Source: Sweltsa coloradensis
Taxonomy: Eukaryota > Arthropoda > Insecta > Plecoptera > Chloroperlidae
Assembly: GCA_024449915.1 (NCBI GenBank)
Contig: JAMZAV010001043.1
Location: forward strand, 207,741 to 271,740
Direction of reading: 5' to 3'
Length of the DNA stretch: 64,000 nt
In this document: positions 1-12,147 of the stretch, one piece after another
How the letters are laid out: the number at the start of each line of letters is the position of its first letter
Numbering within the stretch: position 1 is the stretch's first letter
Program-made: the position numbers and the translations under genes
The notes under the pieces: model-generated
The model's database searches: none
What the model was told of the DNA's origin: nothing
The model's input: the letters and a program-made list of their open reading frames with translations, nothing else

Positions 1-1266
1 GAATTTCTTTAAAAGTACTGCATAGTTCTTTAATAAATTACTAATTTGCAAGGATATCTGTAGCTTGACTTTGCCGCTTCTAACCAGGAGCCACCAGTCC
101 TATTGTAACGATATAAAAATGAGTGTGTTCTATAAAATATGTAAATTATCATTCAAAATTATGTGGCTGGTTAAGGTTTAGTGGATAACAGTAAGAACAG
201 TAAAGTAAGTATAGAGCTCCGAGTGATTCAAAATGACGGCAAGTAAAAAATAAATGTGACCGTTAGTTTCTTTAATTTCTTAAAAATGTTTCGACTTTTG
301 CGTTAAAAAAATAACAATAAAATATGTTTTATTTGCATGATATCAACAATTAATGTAGTAGGGAGTGGTTTCAGAGACTTCCACAAGTCCCAAATTAATA
401 TTCAAGAGCTATCTGTAGCTTAAAATAGTTTATTTATAAATTTTTAACAAATTTGGAAATATATAGGCCTTTTTTTTAAAACAAAATTTGTGGTATTTTA
501 AAATTATTTTTTGTGTTTCTGTTCACAGTATCATTAATTATTTACTGGCTACTGTCAAAGTTCTTCTGTCACCGCTCAAAACTAAGTTATCAAGTTTTGA
601 AAAAATGGATTTATTGCGTTTTGAAAAAATGGACTATTTGCGTTTTGGATAAAATGTCATGGCAACCCTGGGTATATTTCGTTGTGGAAGAAAATACTTC
701 TCACCATTTCTAACTCATTTTTTGTACTAGGTGGACATAATGCATTTTGAAAAATATCTCCACAAGTAGAGTATTTGGATTAAGTACTGTGAAAACAAAA
801 GTGTCAACCGATTTACGTAATCACCCCTCTATAAACTTTCAGCTCTCAGAGCTATACTTGACAGCATTTACATCACTATACTCGATGCATGCATGCATAG
901 GGCATACAGTCGTGTCAGTATCGAGTATCGAACAATAACACTTCAAAGAATAGTTATTCGCGCGCATGATCGGCATCACAACCACATGGTTGCCGCGTAT
1001 TGTTGTTGCCAAGTCAAGTAACACATATTTCTCGCCCACACTTGGTTAGCAATGCAATACACACGTTATTAAATTAACAATGGGATTTATGTGTGCGTGT
1101 GTGTGTGTGTTCTGCATGTTGATTGTTTACGTACCGGTACGTCGACTGTCAGACATGTGTCGGGGTGAAAGCTGGGATTCATATGGCTGTATTGGGTTAA
1201 ACCCTCTCAACAATCAAGAGAATAATATAAAACTGCCTTATTAATCCATAATTTTCTCCCTTTTTA
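1..1266. other. AT-rich stretch without a recognisable gene
   Basis: No ORF here has domain-like content. It contains a short three-copy direct repeat at 594-655 and a GT-rich microsatellite at about 1091-1111. A run of overlapping GCATGC lies near 887. Nothing else is supported. Confidence 0.6.
594..655. repeat. 24-bp direct repeat, about 2.6 copies
   Basis: The unit begins GTTTTGAAAAAATGGA and recurs at 594, 618 and 642 with a few substitutions. It is too short for a family assignment. Confidence 0.6.
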
Positions 1267-1701
1267 TTGAGCGAGCGTAGCGAGCGTCTCCACTTGACTC
1301 TTATGGCTCCAATGTCTGTTTTTTTTTTTTTGTTTGTTTGTTTTTTTCTGTTACTGCTTCGATACAGGTCGCACCGTTTCTCTGATCGACCTGAAATTTT
1401 GCACACATGTACATACCACCTAGGCGGGTTTGCTGTATAGTTTTGAACAAAATCCGATCGTTGGTTATAAAAAATAAAAAATAAAATAAAAAAATAAGAA
1501 AATAAAAATGTTCCGATCGTTATGAAATTTTGCAGGGTCAATAAGTACAACATTCTCTCCTATTTAACAAATTTTCAGCTAAATCGGTCAAGACCTTAAA
1601 GACTTATTGGTATGTAACATTATGGGAATGTCGTACTTGGGTCGTTGTTGCACGTACCGGTGCTCGCTCAACAACGCGACGGGACTTTAGCGTTTTCCTA
1701 G
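1267..1701 (+). mobile_element. HINE/Helitron-like element, family B, copy B1
   Basis: The copy starts with TTGAGCGAGC (1267-1276), and the exact inverse GCTCGCTCAA lies at 1662-1671. After that comes a hairpin with AACGC and GCGTT arms, then the 3' terminus CCTAG followed by T at 1702. CTAG before T is the classical Helitron 3' end. Paired subterminal inverted repeats plus a 3' hairpin match the non-autonomous Helentron (HINE/DINE-1) layout. The interior has a T-rich microsatellite and a block shared with the copies near 49 kb and 51 kb. No Rep/helicase coding is present, so it would need a partner in trans. The family call is an inference from structure. Confidence 0.7.
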
Positions 1702-1810
1702 TATTTCTATTTTGTTCCGCCCATCATGATTGATAATTCAGCTAGATTCAGGCAAGTCTAAGTTGAGAGTTTTCGAAGGCTCTCTTAAAGATTAGTGTAG
1801 CAGTTTGGTC

Positions 1811-2094
1811 GGAACTTGTTCATTATAGGGACCCCCCGACAAAGAAAGTAGGTTATTGGGGTTGGGACTGAAAGGGGGGGGGGCGCGAAGCACCGTGGGG
1901 CTGGCTGACCACAGCAACGCACTTCATGCTCCCCCCAACCCACTAACCTACTGCACATACATAGCGCCGTTTGGGGGGCCTAGCTGACCACAGCAACTAG
2001 CTTTATGTTCCCCCAAACGGCGCTTCGCGCCCCCCCCCCCAACCCCCTAACCTACTTTCCACTTTTCGGGGGGGCCCATTAATGAACAAGTACC
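1811..2094. mobile_element. foldback (MITE-like) element with long GC-rich arms
   Basis: The left arm begins GGAACTTGTTCATTA and the right arm ends TAATGAACAAGTACC. The complementarity continues inward through GTAGGTT, the G or C runs and GCGCGAAGC. Two internal direct repeats share GCTGACCACAGCAAC. The flanks GTTTGGTC and GTTTGTTG may be an imperfect 8-bp target duplication. It has no coding capacity. Confidence 0.65.
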
Positions 2095-4823
2095 GTTTGT
2101 TGGGTAGTAGAGCGAACAACAAGGAAATTAAACAACAAACTACCTAAACTATTTTTCTCGGGCTGTCAAACTGAAGTTTCGTTTTCGTTTTCTAACCGCT
2201 CACTATATGCTTATCCAGTAAATGAGTCAACTGTCAAACACTACAATTAAAAAACTGCCAAGTAAGTACGATAAGCAAGACGGCAAACTCCTGCATCATA
2301 ACAATCACATGAGTGATTCAGTTCCGAGACGCCTATTTCAACATAGGGCTCGTGAGTAACCAGTGGCGATGACTTGGCTTCGTATGACCATGCACACACA
2401 ATCATAGTCACACATTGGACGTTGCCCTCGCTCAGCAATATTAATATTGCATACATATTGTTATTCATAACCCCTCCCTCCTTGGTACATTTCACGTGAG
2501 TAATGCAAACAGTAACAATTACCTTGTAATCGCCAAAAAAACAAAAACAAACTACAGACCTAACCCGGAATCTTTAATGTGTCAAAAGTATTCGGCCTCG
2601 AGCCGTTGAACGTGTGAGTTTAATAAACATCGTTTAAATGCACTTAGCAACGCAATTATTGTAAGATAAGATTATTTTCTATTCACTTACAATACACAAT
2701 GCATTTTTAAGATATGTAATCCAATGAAACATCACAATTTTTGTATAGATACACTTTTTTGATACAATTGAATTGAATCCTTATTAATTAATGTATAATG
2801 GCTTAAAATGAAACGTTCCAATTTTTTCACATGAGACACATATTTTTTTGATTGTTCACTTTTGAAACAAAGTCACAGTTGTGACCCAATGAAACAATCT
2901 ATTTTTTCCATACATACAGCATTTTTATTCTCTTGAATTAATTATACATTAAAGAGTTGATGATTTAATTTCTATAATCTTTGTAGGCAAGTAGTCTTTG
3001 ACCCGTCATTTGTAATTTAACTAGTGTATGATATAGTTAAGTAATTTGACTTTGCCCATACGGGATGAAAATAAAATATCATTACTTCATTCATCGCAGT
3101 TAATTAAATAGGTGATATAATTACAGTTTGAATTTTGCATCAGTATTAAAACTGAATTCTTACTATTTTAATGTAGGCCTATATAATACAAAGTTTAGAA
3201 AGTAGGCCTCATCACGAACGATTTCAGTCACGTTGACAGATGAGCGTTATTGAATAGCCATCTTTTCAAATACCTTTTAATTTCGTTTCATTTAAGAAGA
3301 CTGAGTTTTTTGTTTATTAATGCCATAATACCAAAGTAATCTCTACGGATATAACAACGACAATACAAGCCTGAAATTTTTTTAAAAATTTACAAGTGTT
3401 AAAAGTGAACATTGTTTAATTTCGCTCAGCTTCGAATATGCAGAGCATACGTACTTTACGCAAAAGTGTGATTTTCATGGATTGACTGAAATAGCGACAG
3501 CTTAGGTTGGAGATTACAAAGCCTCCCATGAACTTTTAAGAAGATTAGAGCAGCCGTTTTACCGGAACCGGATTAGTGCGAAGAAATCACTTGTAACACT
3601 ACTGTTACGCAACTTGTAGCTCAATGTAAAGATCGGAAAAATTAAATGTGCGATTTTGTAAGAAATATTGCTTTGAATGTATTATAAATTGTGGTAGATT
3701 TAAGCTAAGTGATTTTTATAGGTTCATTGAAATTATCATCAAGATATGAGTGTCAGTTTGACCAGAATCGTGTGAACATCCAACGCAGAAACAAGATAAC
3801 CAACACCCAAACATTTTTGTTACGGGATTACGGGTTTTTACACACGTAATAGTGTGATTGTTATTTATGAGAAATAATTCTTCGGAACATTTCAAACTTG
3901 TCAGTTCTTAGATCAATAAATCGAATGAGCCGATCGGCCGGAATCGTGCGAACAAACCTTTTGCCACTAAGTACAGTCAAATGTAACAACAAATGTAACT
4001 TCACGTTGTTCAATAATTTCATCCAATGATGAATATCGTTTCTGCTTTGTAAAAGTGTGTTTTTGGTACGAACAATGATTGTTCCATTGGCTTCCGCCTT
4101 AGTAACTGTCTTTGAACTAGGGGATGGGGTTAGGAAAAGCTAGGTTGTCTAAACTAATACAGTACCCGTACCTGTTAAAATTCATTTCAAAATCCCTTTC
4201 ATTAATTTCAATATTGTATAATATTTCTCATTGACGCTGCATGGACTTGTACAGAACGGGATTCGAACAGGTTATAGCGTGGACAACCTAGATTGGTCAG
4301 TCAGGATGCCGGGGACGGTATTCGTACTGGCGATATCCCGAAACAGAATAATATCTCTAGATGACCATACGTACTGGTTTGACCGGTACAGTACCGTTTT
4401 CAGAACACTTGTACCGGTGTCCCGAGAGACTCATTAAAATGACGTATTTGTACCGGTTTCCAATTTTGGGGAGAAAGTGTCCTTGTGTTTTCTTAACTAT
4501 ACCGTGCATGGAAGGATAATGTTTTACTTAAAAAAAATACACCCCTCTGATAAGTACTAATAATAGTAAAAACAATGAAAATAGTTCTTCCACTTCCAAG
4601 AAGATAATTCACTATCTTGGGGTGTGCGAGTAAAATTAATGATTTTGGTGGAGGTGCCGGGTCGCGCACGCGTGTAAAAACGTAAAAATCATTAGGCATA
4701 TCCGCATATGTATTTTTGGAGCTACCTTACCAATGCTGATTACTTCGCCATAATAACCATGAGTCTTTTGATACAAATTTATATTTTCTTTTGATGTTTT
4801 GAACTTTTTGGGGCATTAATAAC
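2095..4823. other. unannotated AT-rich region with possible decayed repeats
   Basis: No gene is recognisable. Between about 3480 and 3960 there are two faint blocks resembling the HINE core (GATTAGAGCAGCCGTTTTACCGG and similar words), probably very old copies. Near 4645 lies GGTGGAGGTGCCGGGT, a word that recurs in similar form near 33053 and 34926. ACCGGTAC-type palindromes are frequent at 4380-4460. Confidence 0.4.
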
Positions 4824-5283
4824 TGGATGAGCGTAGCGAGCGAAGCGAAGATTCCATTTCACTACACTGGAGAAAAAAATCCGGAATGTTTTTTTTCTGT
4901 TTGTATTTTTGTGTGTCTGTTTCCACGATTCCGGCTAAACCAAGACTCCAATTACGATGAAATTTTGTGGAGGCCTTCGAAATCTTTAACTTAGAACTGC
5001 CACGTTTTTAGCGCAATCGAAAAGTTATTTCTCATGAAAATGGCAATTTTACGATTTTTTTCGATTTAAAAAAAAATCTTCGACTTATAACACCTACATG
5101 TTTTATCCGATTGTAATGATTTTTTCACAGAACCTTTATTTTATGAATTAATATATTCGTGTGAAATTTGAGCGTGATCGAAAAATTATTTCTCATGAAA
5201 ATCGCAATTTTACGCTTTTTTGTTTTTAAAAAATTACGCTCATCCAACAACGCGTCTGAAAAAGCGTTTGCGAAGATTCCTAA
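4824..5283 (+). mobile_element. HINE/Helitron-like element, family A, copy A1
   Basis: It begins with TGGATGAGCG followed by GAGCGAAGCG-type repeats. Near the 3' end it carries CGCTCATCCAACAACGCG, a hairpin AACGC...GCGTT, and a terminal CCTAA before T, matching the CTRR rule for Helitron 3' ends. The interior holds a T-rich stretch and two similar blocks ending in ATTTCTCATGAAAAT. It is non-coding and forms the first half of a tandem duplication with A2. Confidence 0.7.
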
Positions 5284-5339
5284 TAAAGTATCAACATTTT
5301 CATGTAATATCCTTACTGAATGTCATAGACTAGCCCTAA

Positions 5340-6072
5340 TTGGATGAGCATAGCGAGCGAAGCGAAGATTCCATTTCACTACACTGGAGAAAAAAATCCG
5401 GAATGTTTTTTTTTTCTTCTTCTTTCTTTCTTTATGTATTTTTGGCTGTCTGTTAACACGATTCCGGCTAAACCGACACTCCGATTGCGATGAAATTTTA
5501 TGGAGGCCTTCGAAATCTCTGAACTTAGAACTGCCACGTTTTTGAGCGCAATCGGAAAATTATTTCTCATGAAAATCGCAATTTTACGATTTTTTCAATT
5601 TTTAAAACATTTCTTCGATTTATAACTCCAACATGCTTTGTCCGATTGTAATGATTCCGGAATGTTTTCTTTCTTTCTTTCTTTCTTTTTGTATTTTTGT
5701 CTGTCTGTTAACACGATTCCGGCTAAACCGACACTCCGATTGCGATGAAATTTTATGGAGGCCTTCGAAATCTCTGAACTTAGAACTGCCACGTTTTTGA
5801 GCGCAATCGGAAAATTATTTCTCATGAAAATCGCTATTTTATGATTTTTTTTTATTTTTAAAAAATTTCTTCGATTTATAACATACATGCTTTGTCCGAT
5901 TGTAATGATCTTTTCACAGAACCTTAATTTTACAAATTAATATATTCATGTGAAATTTGAGCGTAATCGAAAAACTATTTCTCATAAAAATCGCAATTTT
6001 ACGTTTTTTCTTTTTTTAAAAATTACGCTCATCCAACAACGCGTCTGGAAAAGCGTTTGCGAAGCTTCCTAA
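5340..6072 (+). mobile_element. HINE/Helitron-like element, family A, copy A2
   Basis: It has the same ends as A1: TTGGATGAGC at the start, the CGCTCATCC inverse, the AACGC...GCGTT hairpin and CCTAA at 6068-6072. An internal segment of about 262 bp is duplicated (roughly 5397-5658 and 5659-5920), including a CTTT microsatellite. This creates two nearly identical spurious minus-strand ORFs containing FHRNRSVGLAGIVLTD. Confidence 0.7.
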
Positions 6073-6278
6073 TAAAGTATCAACATTTTCGTGTAATATC
6101 CTTACTGAATGTCATAGACTAGCCCTAATAACATTTATGCCTGATCATCAAAATGATCTAGAGAGAGGTTACATCTTTAAATCAATTAGATGTTGTACTC
6201 TGTCTTCACGTTTGGAGCCTACATTTAGACTAACATCAATAAATAAAATTAATATTGTTCATAATATATTGTAAATAA

Positions 6279-7247
6279 CTAGGAAAACGCTAAAGTCCTG
6301 CCGCGTTGAAGGATGAGCTTTTTATAGTTTTTAGTTTGCGTGGCATATCTTTACTTTTGCAAGTGCTTTGTTTTGTTGCCTACGCATTGAAGTGATTGTT
6401 GTCAAGTTTCTATTGTTTCTTGTCAATCGTTATTATTTACCTTAAAAAACTTATATTAAAAGCTTTATTTCTATGGATTCTGGCTAACTTTTTCAACTTT
6501 TTATTTCAAAAGGTACTACATCACCATAACCTTAATAGCCATGTATAATATGAACGTTGTAGCCCCACCCGTTTGGTCAGAATTGGCCCAAATGACACGA
6601 AAATATCGCACAAAAAAACAAAAAACTTATATTAAAAGCTTTATTTCTATAGATTCTGGCTAACTTTTTCATTTTTTTCTTTCAAAAGGTACTACATCAC
6701 CATAACCTTTATGTCCGTGTATAATATGAACGTTGTTGCCCCACCCGTTTGGGCAGAATTGGCCCAAATGGCACGAAAATATTGCACAAAAAATCAAATA
6801 ACTTATATTAAAAGCTTTATTTTCTATAGATTCTGGCTAACTTTTTCAACTTTTTCTTTCAGAAAGCAATACATCACCATTACCTTAATGTGCATGTGAA
6901 ATATGAACGTTGTAGACCCACCCGTTTGGTCAGAATCGGCCCAAATGTCACGAAAATATCGCACTAAAAATCCCAAAAAATCGTAAAAGTACGATATTCA
7001 TGAGAAATATTTCTTCGATTGTACCCAAAAACGTAGCAAGTCTAAGTTTAGAGATTTCGAAGGTCCCCTCCAATTTTCATCAAGATCGCATGGGCCGTTT
7101 GCCCGGTAGAGAGCGAACAAACAGACAGAAAAACTAAAAAAAAACAAAACACCCGAGCTATTTTTCTTGGGGTAACGTAAGTGAAAAACAAACAAAAAAA
7201 CAGAAAGTCAAATTGAAGTCTTCACTTCGCTCGCTACGCTCATCCAA
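6279..7247 (-). mobile_element. HINE/Helitron-like element, family C, copy C1
   Basis: On the minus strand it starts with TTGGATGAGCG (7247 downward) and ends with GCGTTTTCCTAG then T (6279). An AACGC...GCGTT hairpin precedes the end. The core contains three tandem copies of a 176-bp unit and a block related to family A (CCAAAAACGT, ATTTCGAAGG, TTTTCATCAAGATCGCA, GAGCGAACAAACAGACAG) followed by an A-rich tract. There is no coding function. Confidence 0.7.
6451..6978. repeat. 176-bp tandem repeat, three copies, inside HINE C1
   Basis: The word TTATATTAAAAGCTTTATTT starts at 6451, 6627 and 6803, giving an exact 176-bp period. Units carry ACTACATCACCAT and ATGAACGTTGTAG landmarks. The second family C copy has only two units (from about 8446), so copy number varies between insertions. 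Confidence 0.8.
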
Positions 7248-7292
7248 TCAAATGGTCAAGAGGATAATAGTGAAATTTCAAAAATAAGACTA

Positions 7293-7793
7293 AGGGTGTG
7301 TCTGAATTATGGTCCAAGTCCAGGTGTAGGTCCAAGTCCAACTCAATGTTAAAGTGCTATACTAGCCTACAGTAGAGCTGCCTGCCGGGCAAAGTCAACA
7401 CTACCTAAAGTTAGGTTAGGTGTGCATTCGAGAGTCCTTTGTAAAGTATTTGTTTATTAAAAGTATTTGTACATCTAGTAAAACCAATTAAATACGTGAT
7501 AAAAACAAACAAAACTTAAATGTTTACCTTTATTAACAATGCATTCATTTATTGTTTCTCTCGTTGTCGCGGACGGCCATTTTGAATCGGACCTAAAACG
7601 AGTGTACACTTTCGATTGCTCGATCTATTTGTCGACTTGGACCAAGAATGGACCTAGACTTAGACTTTTCAGACAGTACTTTACACGCCATCGACAGATA
7701 ATCAGTACCTAACTACGTTGTTAGACGTGGACTTGAATTTGGACCTAGACCTGGACCTGGACCTAGACTTTGAATAATTTTCAGACACACCCT
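7293..7793. mobile_element. short TIR DNA element (about 500 bp)
   Basis: The left end AGGGTGTGTCTGAA is matched by the right end TTCAGACACACCCT. The subterminal regions also mirror each other, with repeats of GGTCCAAGTCC on the left and GGACCTGGACC on the right. A TA-containing target duplication is possible but ambiguous, so superfamily (Harbinger or Tc1-like) is not assigned. No transposase is present. Confidence 0.65.
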
Positions 7794-8272
7794 ATGTACT
7801 CGGACTCGAATTGGACTCGATACTCGAGTTATTTTAAGTACTCGTTTTGGACTCGACTCGAACTCAAAAATCAGGACTCGTACACCACTAATTTTCTCAG
7901 TCTGCTGCTCTACCCCAGACCTCAAAATGGTCCATTGGTCCTTGGGGTACAATATGCTTACACTTTAGTAATTGTCTCTGTTTGCTACTTTCAAAATATG
8001 GTCACCTTATATATCTCGCGTTACGTATGATCTTACTTGTAGTTCGTTGCTAGGCGCCATTTAACAACGATTCGATATCATACTCTCTAACGGTAAATCT
8101 TGTTATGTTCAAAGATGGTCACAGACCAGCTAGCCTTGGAGGTTGGTACTCGGTTGTCTTTGTGATTGCAACTCACGGCAGTAAGTAGCAGGAAAACACA
8201 TACATCCACATAACTTCTCAAGGCTCTATGGTGATCATGGTATTAATTTGTTATAGGCTGTACACATTATTA
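7794..8272. other. intervening region with GGACTCG repeats
   Basis: From 7798 to 7892 the word GGACTCG or its close variants recurs at least six times, possibly as the worn end of another element. Nothing else is recognised up to the next HINE. Confidence 0.4.
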
Positions 8273-9046
8273 CTAGGAAAACGCTAAAGTCCCGCCGCGT
8301 TGATGGATGAGCTTTTTAAAGGTTTTAGTTTGCGTGGGATATCTTTACTTTTGCAAGTGCTTTGTTTTGCTGCCTACGCATTGTAGGGGAATGTTGTCAA
8401 GTTTCTTTTGTTTCTTGTCAATTGGTATTATTTACCGTAAAAAACTTGTATTAAAAGCTTTATTTCTATGGATTCTGGCTAAATTTTTCCACTTTTTCTT
8501 TCGAAAGGTACTACATAACCATAACCTTAATGTCCATGTATAATATGAACGTTGTAGCCCCACCCGTTTGGTCAGAATTGGCCCAAATGGCACGAAAATA
8601 TCGCACAAAAAGTCAAAAAACGTATATTAAAAGCTTTATTTCTCTCAATTCTGGCTAACTTTTTCAACTTTTTCTTTCAGAAAGCAATACATCACCATGA
8701 CCTTAATGTCCATGTGAAATATGAACGTTGTAGCCCCACCCGTTTGGTCAGAATTGGCCCAAATAGCACGAAAATATCGCACTAAAAATCGAAAAAAATC
8801 GTAAAAGTACGATATTCATGAGAAATATTTCTTCGATTGTACCCAAAAACGTGGCAAGTCTAAGTTCAGAGAAAACGAAGGTCGTGTCAAATTTTCATCA
8901 AGATCGCATATGCCGTTTGCCCGGTAGAGAGCGAACAAACAGACGGAAAAACAAAAAAAAAAAAAACAAACAAAAAAAAAAAAAAACAACGGAGCTAAAT
9001 TTTTTGGGGGGTCGGTGAAATTGAAGTCTTCGCTTCGCTCATCCAA
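8273..9046 (-). mobile_element. HINE/Helitron-like element, family C, copy C2
   Basis: On the minus strand it runs from TTGGATGAGCG (9046 downward) to CCTAG then T at 8273, with the AACGC...GCGTT hairpin just inside. It has two copies of the 176-bp internal unit and a long A-rich tract near 8945-8990. The spurious ORFs on both strands at 8816-9070 fall inside it. Confidence 0.7.
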
Positions 9047-10419
9047 TAATACCCGCCAAGCATAAAGCATGAACAGAACTGCGTGATTGTCAGTTTTCCT
9101 TGTTCTACACTACTTAAATGAATACACGTTGCTTACACTCTGAAAGAAAGCATGATCGTTCTTAAACTATTTAAAATCACATTCTCAGGGAAATGAAACT
9201 AAGTCGTTCCTAAACGCTTAGAACACTTCGGAATTTCGGATACACTGCCGAAAGCGAAATTAGCTTCAAATTTGAACGTTTTTGAAGTGTTTGCGCTTGA
9301 AACGTAGATATACATAATACCCAACTGCACGCTTAGCATGTCATTGTCATAATATGCCAATTTAGTTTCACTCTTACTTATGATTAATTGTTGCTAATTA
9401 GTAATTTCATTATTACAAACTTGACCACTGGGTTGCAGCACTTGGTACAACTATACAACATATTTAGAAAATACATCGGCTTCTGTACAATTTGTTGAGC
9501 CCAACATTTTACTTCCATTGTGAACTTATGGTTATTCATATTCATATTTTATTGATTGTCTTTCTCATGTTATATCCTTGCTGTTCTATTTCCTCATCAA
9601 ATATGTTACTAAGTCAAAATACAGTGAATGGCTTTGAAACCTGGCTCTTTTAGAAAATCAAAACTATTTTTGTAAAGTCGTCCATTTTTTTAAAGAGTGG
9701 CGCATTATACCTGAACTGTTGGCGCGCCCTTAAACCAAATAAACCAAACCAAAACGTATAATTTAAAGCAAAATACCAATCATGAATCATGAAAATAAGT
9801 TTTCGCCTATTGACTAAGAAGTTACGTTTCACCAACAAAATTGAATGATCATGTCATATACATAAATACGAGGTGCATTTTGATCATGTAGTTGAACAAC
9901 AATAGACACAACCAAAGTCTTAACTACACGGTTCGATCCATCAACCAAGACCTTGAATAGAAGCTCAAATACGAATCAATCATAGTTTTTTTCCTATCCG
10001 AATCGAAAACTTGATTGCCGTTTTACTCTCTTGTCCTTGAATTCGAGAATTTCGATGTGAAACTGGATAGTAATTTATTCTAAGCTTACGGTCCGTTTAA
10101 CTTTTGAAATTTATTGACTTTTATATATTCTGTGGACATAGAATTAATTCAGTGTGTAAAGCTCTGGCAACATATTTAAAAACATGATTCCTTTTCCTCG
10201 TCGTAACCTTGGAGTGAATGAGTAAAACGAGACGTGAAAATATAGCACTTGGATGTTAAATATTTGATAGGTCTATCTAGGTTCGTTTTTTGGTCAAATT
10301 TAGGCCAACCAGCTTACGATGTTTGATTAAGGACCGCTGGTTAGCCACGATCATCCGTGGGCCAGAGATAAACATTTTATTCGTGTAGGTGTAGAAAAAA
10401 TGATATTTATTAATTATTA
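9047..10419. other. unannotated region with two small dispersed repeats
   Basis: No gene is seen. Bases 9611-9670 match 29551-29610 (shared words AGTGAATG, CTTTGAAACCTGGCTCT and AAAATCAAAACTATTTTT). Bases about 9690-9750 resemble 11525-11580 (GAGTGGCGCAT, CGCACCCTTAA and CCAAATAAA), possibly the 3' end of a retroelement. Confidence 0.45.
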
Positions 10420-11162
10420 CTAGGAAGCTTCGCAAACGCTTTTTCAGGCGCGTTGTTGGATGAGCGTAATTTTTTAAAAACGAAAAAAGCGTTAAATTGC
10501 GATTTTCATGAGAAATAACTTTTCGATTACGCTCAAATTTCCCACGAACATATTAATTTATAAAATTAGGGTTCTGTGAAAAAATCATTACTATCGTATA
10601 AAGCATGTCGGTGTTAAAAGTCAAAGAAATTTTGAAAATCGAAAAAAATCGTAAAATTGCGATTACCATGAGAAATAATTTCTTGGTTCCGCTCAAATTT
10701 CACACGAATATATCAATTCATAAAATTAAGGTTCTGTAAAAAAATCATTACAATCGAATAAAGCATGTAGGTGCTTTAAGTCGAAGAATTTAAAAAATCG
10801 GAAAAAATCGTAAAACTGCGATTTTCATGAGAAATAATTTTTTGATTACGCTCAAATTTTACACAAATGTATTAATTCATAAAATAAAGGTTCTGTGAAA
10901 AAATCACAACAATCGGATAAAGCATGTAGGTGTTTTGTATGAGGAATAATTTTTTGATTGCTCTCAAAAAGGTGGTAGTTTTAAGTTCAGATTTTTCGAA
11001 GGCCTCCATAAAATTTCATCGCAATTGGAGTAACGGTTTAGCCGGAATCGTGTTAACAGACACACAAAAATACAAAAAAAAAGAAAGAAAGAAAGAAAAA
11101 AAAACATTCCGGATTTTTTTCTCCAGTGTAGTGAAATGGAATCTTCGCTACGCTCATCCAAT
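10420..11162 (-). mobile_element. HINE/Helitron-like element, family A, copy A3
   Basis: The + strand reads CTAGGAAGCTTCGC, the GCGTT/AACGC hairpin arms and GTTGGATGAGCG at the left, and CGCTACGCTCATCCAA at the right. It is therefore a complete family A copy in reverse orientation. Three degenerate subrepeats, each with an ATGAGAAATAA word, form the core. An A/GAAA-rich tract precedes the ACATTCCGGATTTTTTTC block. Confidence 0.7.
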
Positions 11163-11582
11163 TATTTTTGTTTTCAAGGGAAAAAGTCTATCTCGCAAAC
11201 ATCAGCTAGTAAGAAGGGTAATATCGCGGGGTATATTACTCCCCGAAACTAGAGGTGAGCTCTGGCAACCGTCATCGGGGGCCTATCAAAAAATTATTAA
11301 TTCTGAAGAATGTATTTAGAAATTATTGTATTACCCCGTCTGGGTCCGGAGAAATTTTGCCCGGAGCATGATCGTAAAAGGCGAGAAAAGAGGAAAAGTC
11401 CATCTCGCAAACATCAAATAGTATGTAGGGAACGTGAGACACTTCCCTCTTTCCCCTCCCTCTACCCGTGGCTGGTTCTCACTTCTCGCCAGCATGGCAT
11501 TTTCCTCCCCATATCCCCTAGGCTAGAGTGGCGCATAGTGACCTAACGGTTGACGCACCCTTAATCCAAATAAACTTTAAAT
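11163..11582. repeat. probable decayed retroelement 3' end
   Basis: The word ATCTCGCAAACATCA appears at about 11191 and again near 11401 in similar context. The stretch ends with CGCACCCTTAATCCAAATAAA, which recurs as CGCGCCCTTAAACCAAATAAA near 9725. A retroelement 3' UTR is the simplest reading, but no protein domain supports it. Confidence 0.35.
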
Positions 11583-12147
11583 ACTCGGGTACTATGTACA
11601 TGTACTGTATGTACTACAACTCCCCAACGCCGCCGTTTAGCAAATTCTGAAATTGTAATTTTCAGGAGGCAATCTTTTTCGAAGTGAGTATACTTGACAG
11701 TGACAAGCAGCGTATGCCCTCTAATCACTTCTTAATTAGCATGTTGAATGTTTATTTATAGCCCGTTTGGCATTTCTTATCCTGAATCATGATTGTACAA
11801 TAAATGTTCGGTAATGATTGCCAAAGAATAGATTCTACTCGCCGGCGTTTTGAAGAGCTGCACGCAACTCTGTTGCTGATGGCGTAATAATTTGAGGTGG
11901 GTAATACCACTTTTTGTCGCTGTTCACTCTTTTAGACACGTCTGTAGTACTGGTTTCTCAGACTCACTAATGAATAATTCAGTAAGTTGACTTCAATAAC
12001 ACTGGATGTAAAAACCTTACAGTCGAATTGTAAGCGGTTATGTTGAAGTTAACACTTCTTCTACATCGACGAAATTGAAATTTGCACCAATTTTACATTA
12101 TACTTGCTCTTCATGCAATGAAAGTGGAATTGAAAGTTAAAAAAATA
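11583..12147. other. no gene seen
   Basis: Single-copy-looking sequence between a worn repeat and the tRNA gene. Nothing is recognised. Confidence 0.5.

Larger units (their letters stand above)
4824..6129. repeat. tandem duplication of HINE A plus 56-bp flank
   Basis: The 56 bases after A1 (5284-5339, from TAAAGTATCAAC to GACTAGCCCTAAT) reappear almost unchanged after A2 (6073-6129). So the element and its host flank were duplicated together, rather than inserting twice independently. Confidence 0.75.

Noticed and set aside
1267..1701. Classical TIR transposon interpretation for HINE copies
   Set aside because: The inverted motif is terminal on one side but subterminal on the other, followed by a hairpin and CTAG, and no target duplication is seen.
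5379..5888. Two minus-strand ORFs sharing an identical 40-residue segment
   Set aside because: They lie inside HINE A2 and arise from an internal duplication of non-coding core.
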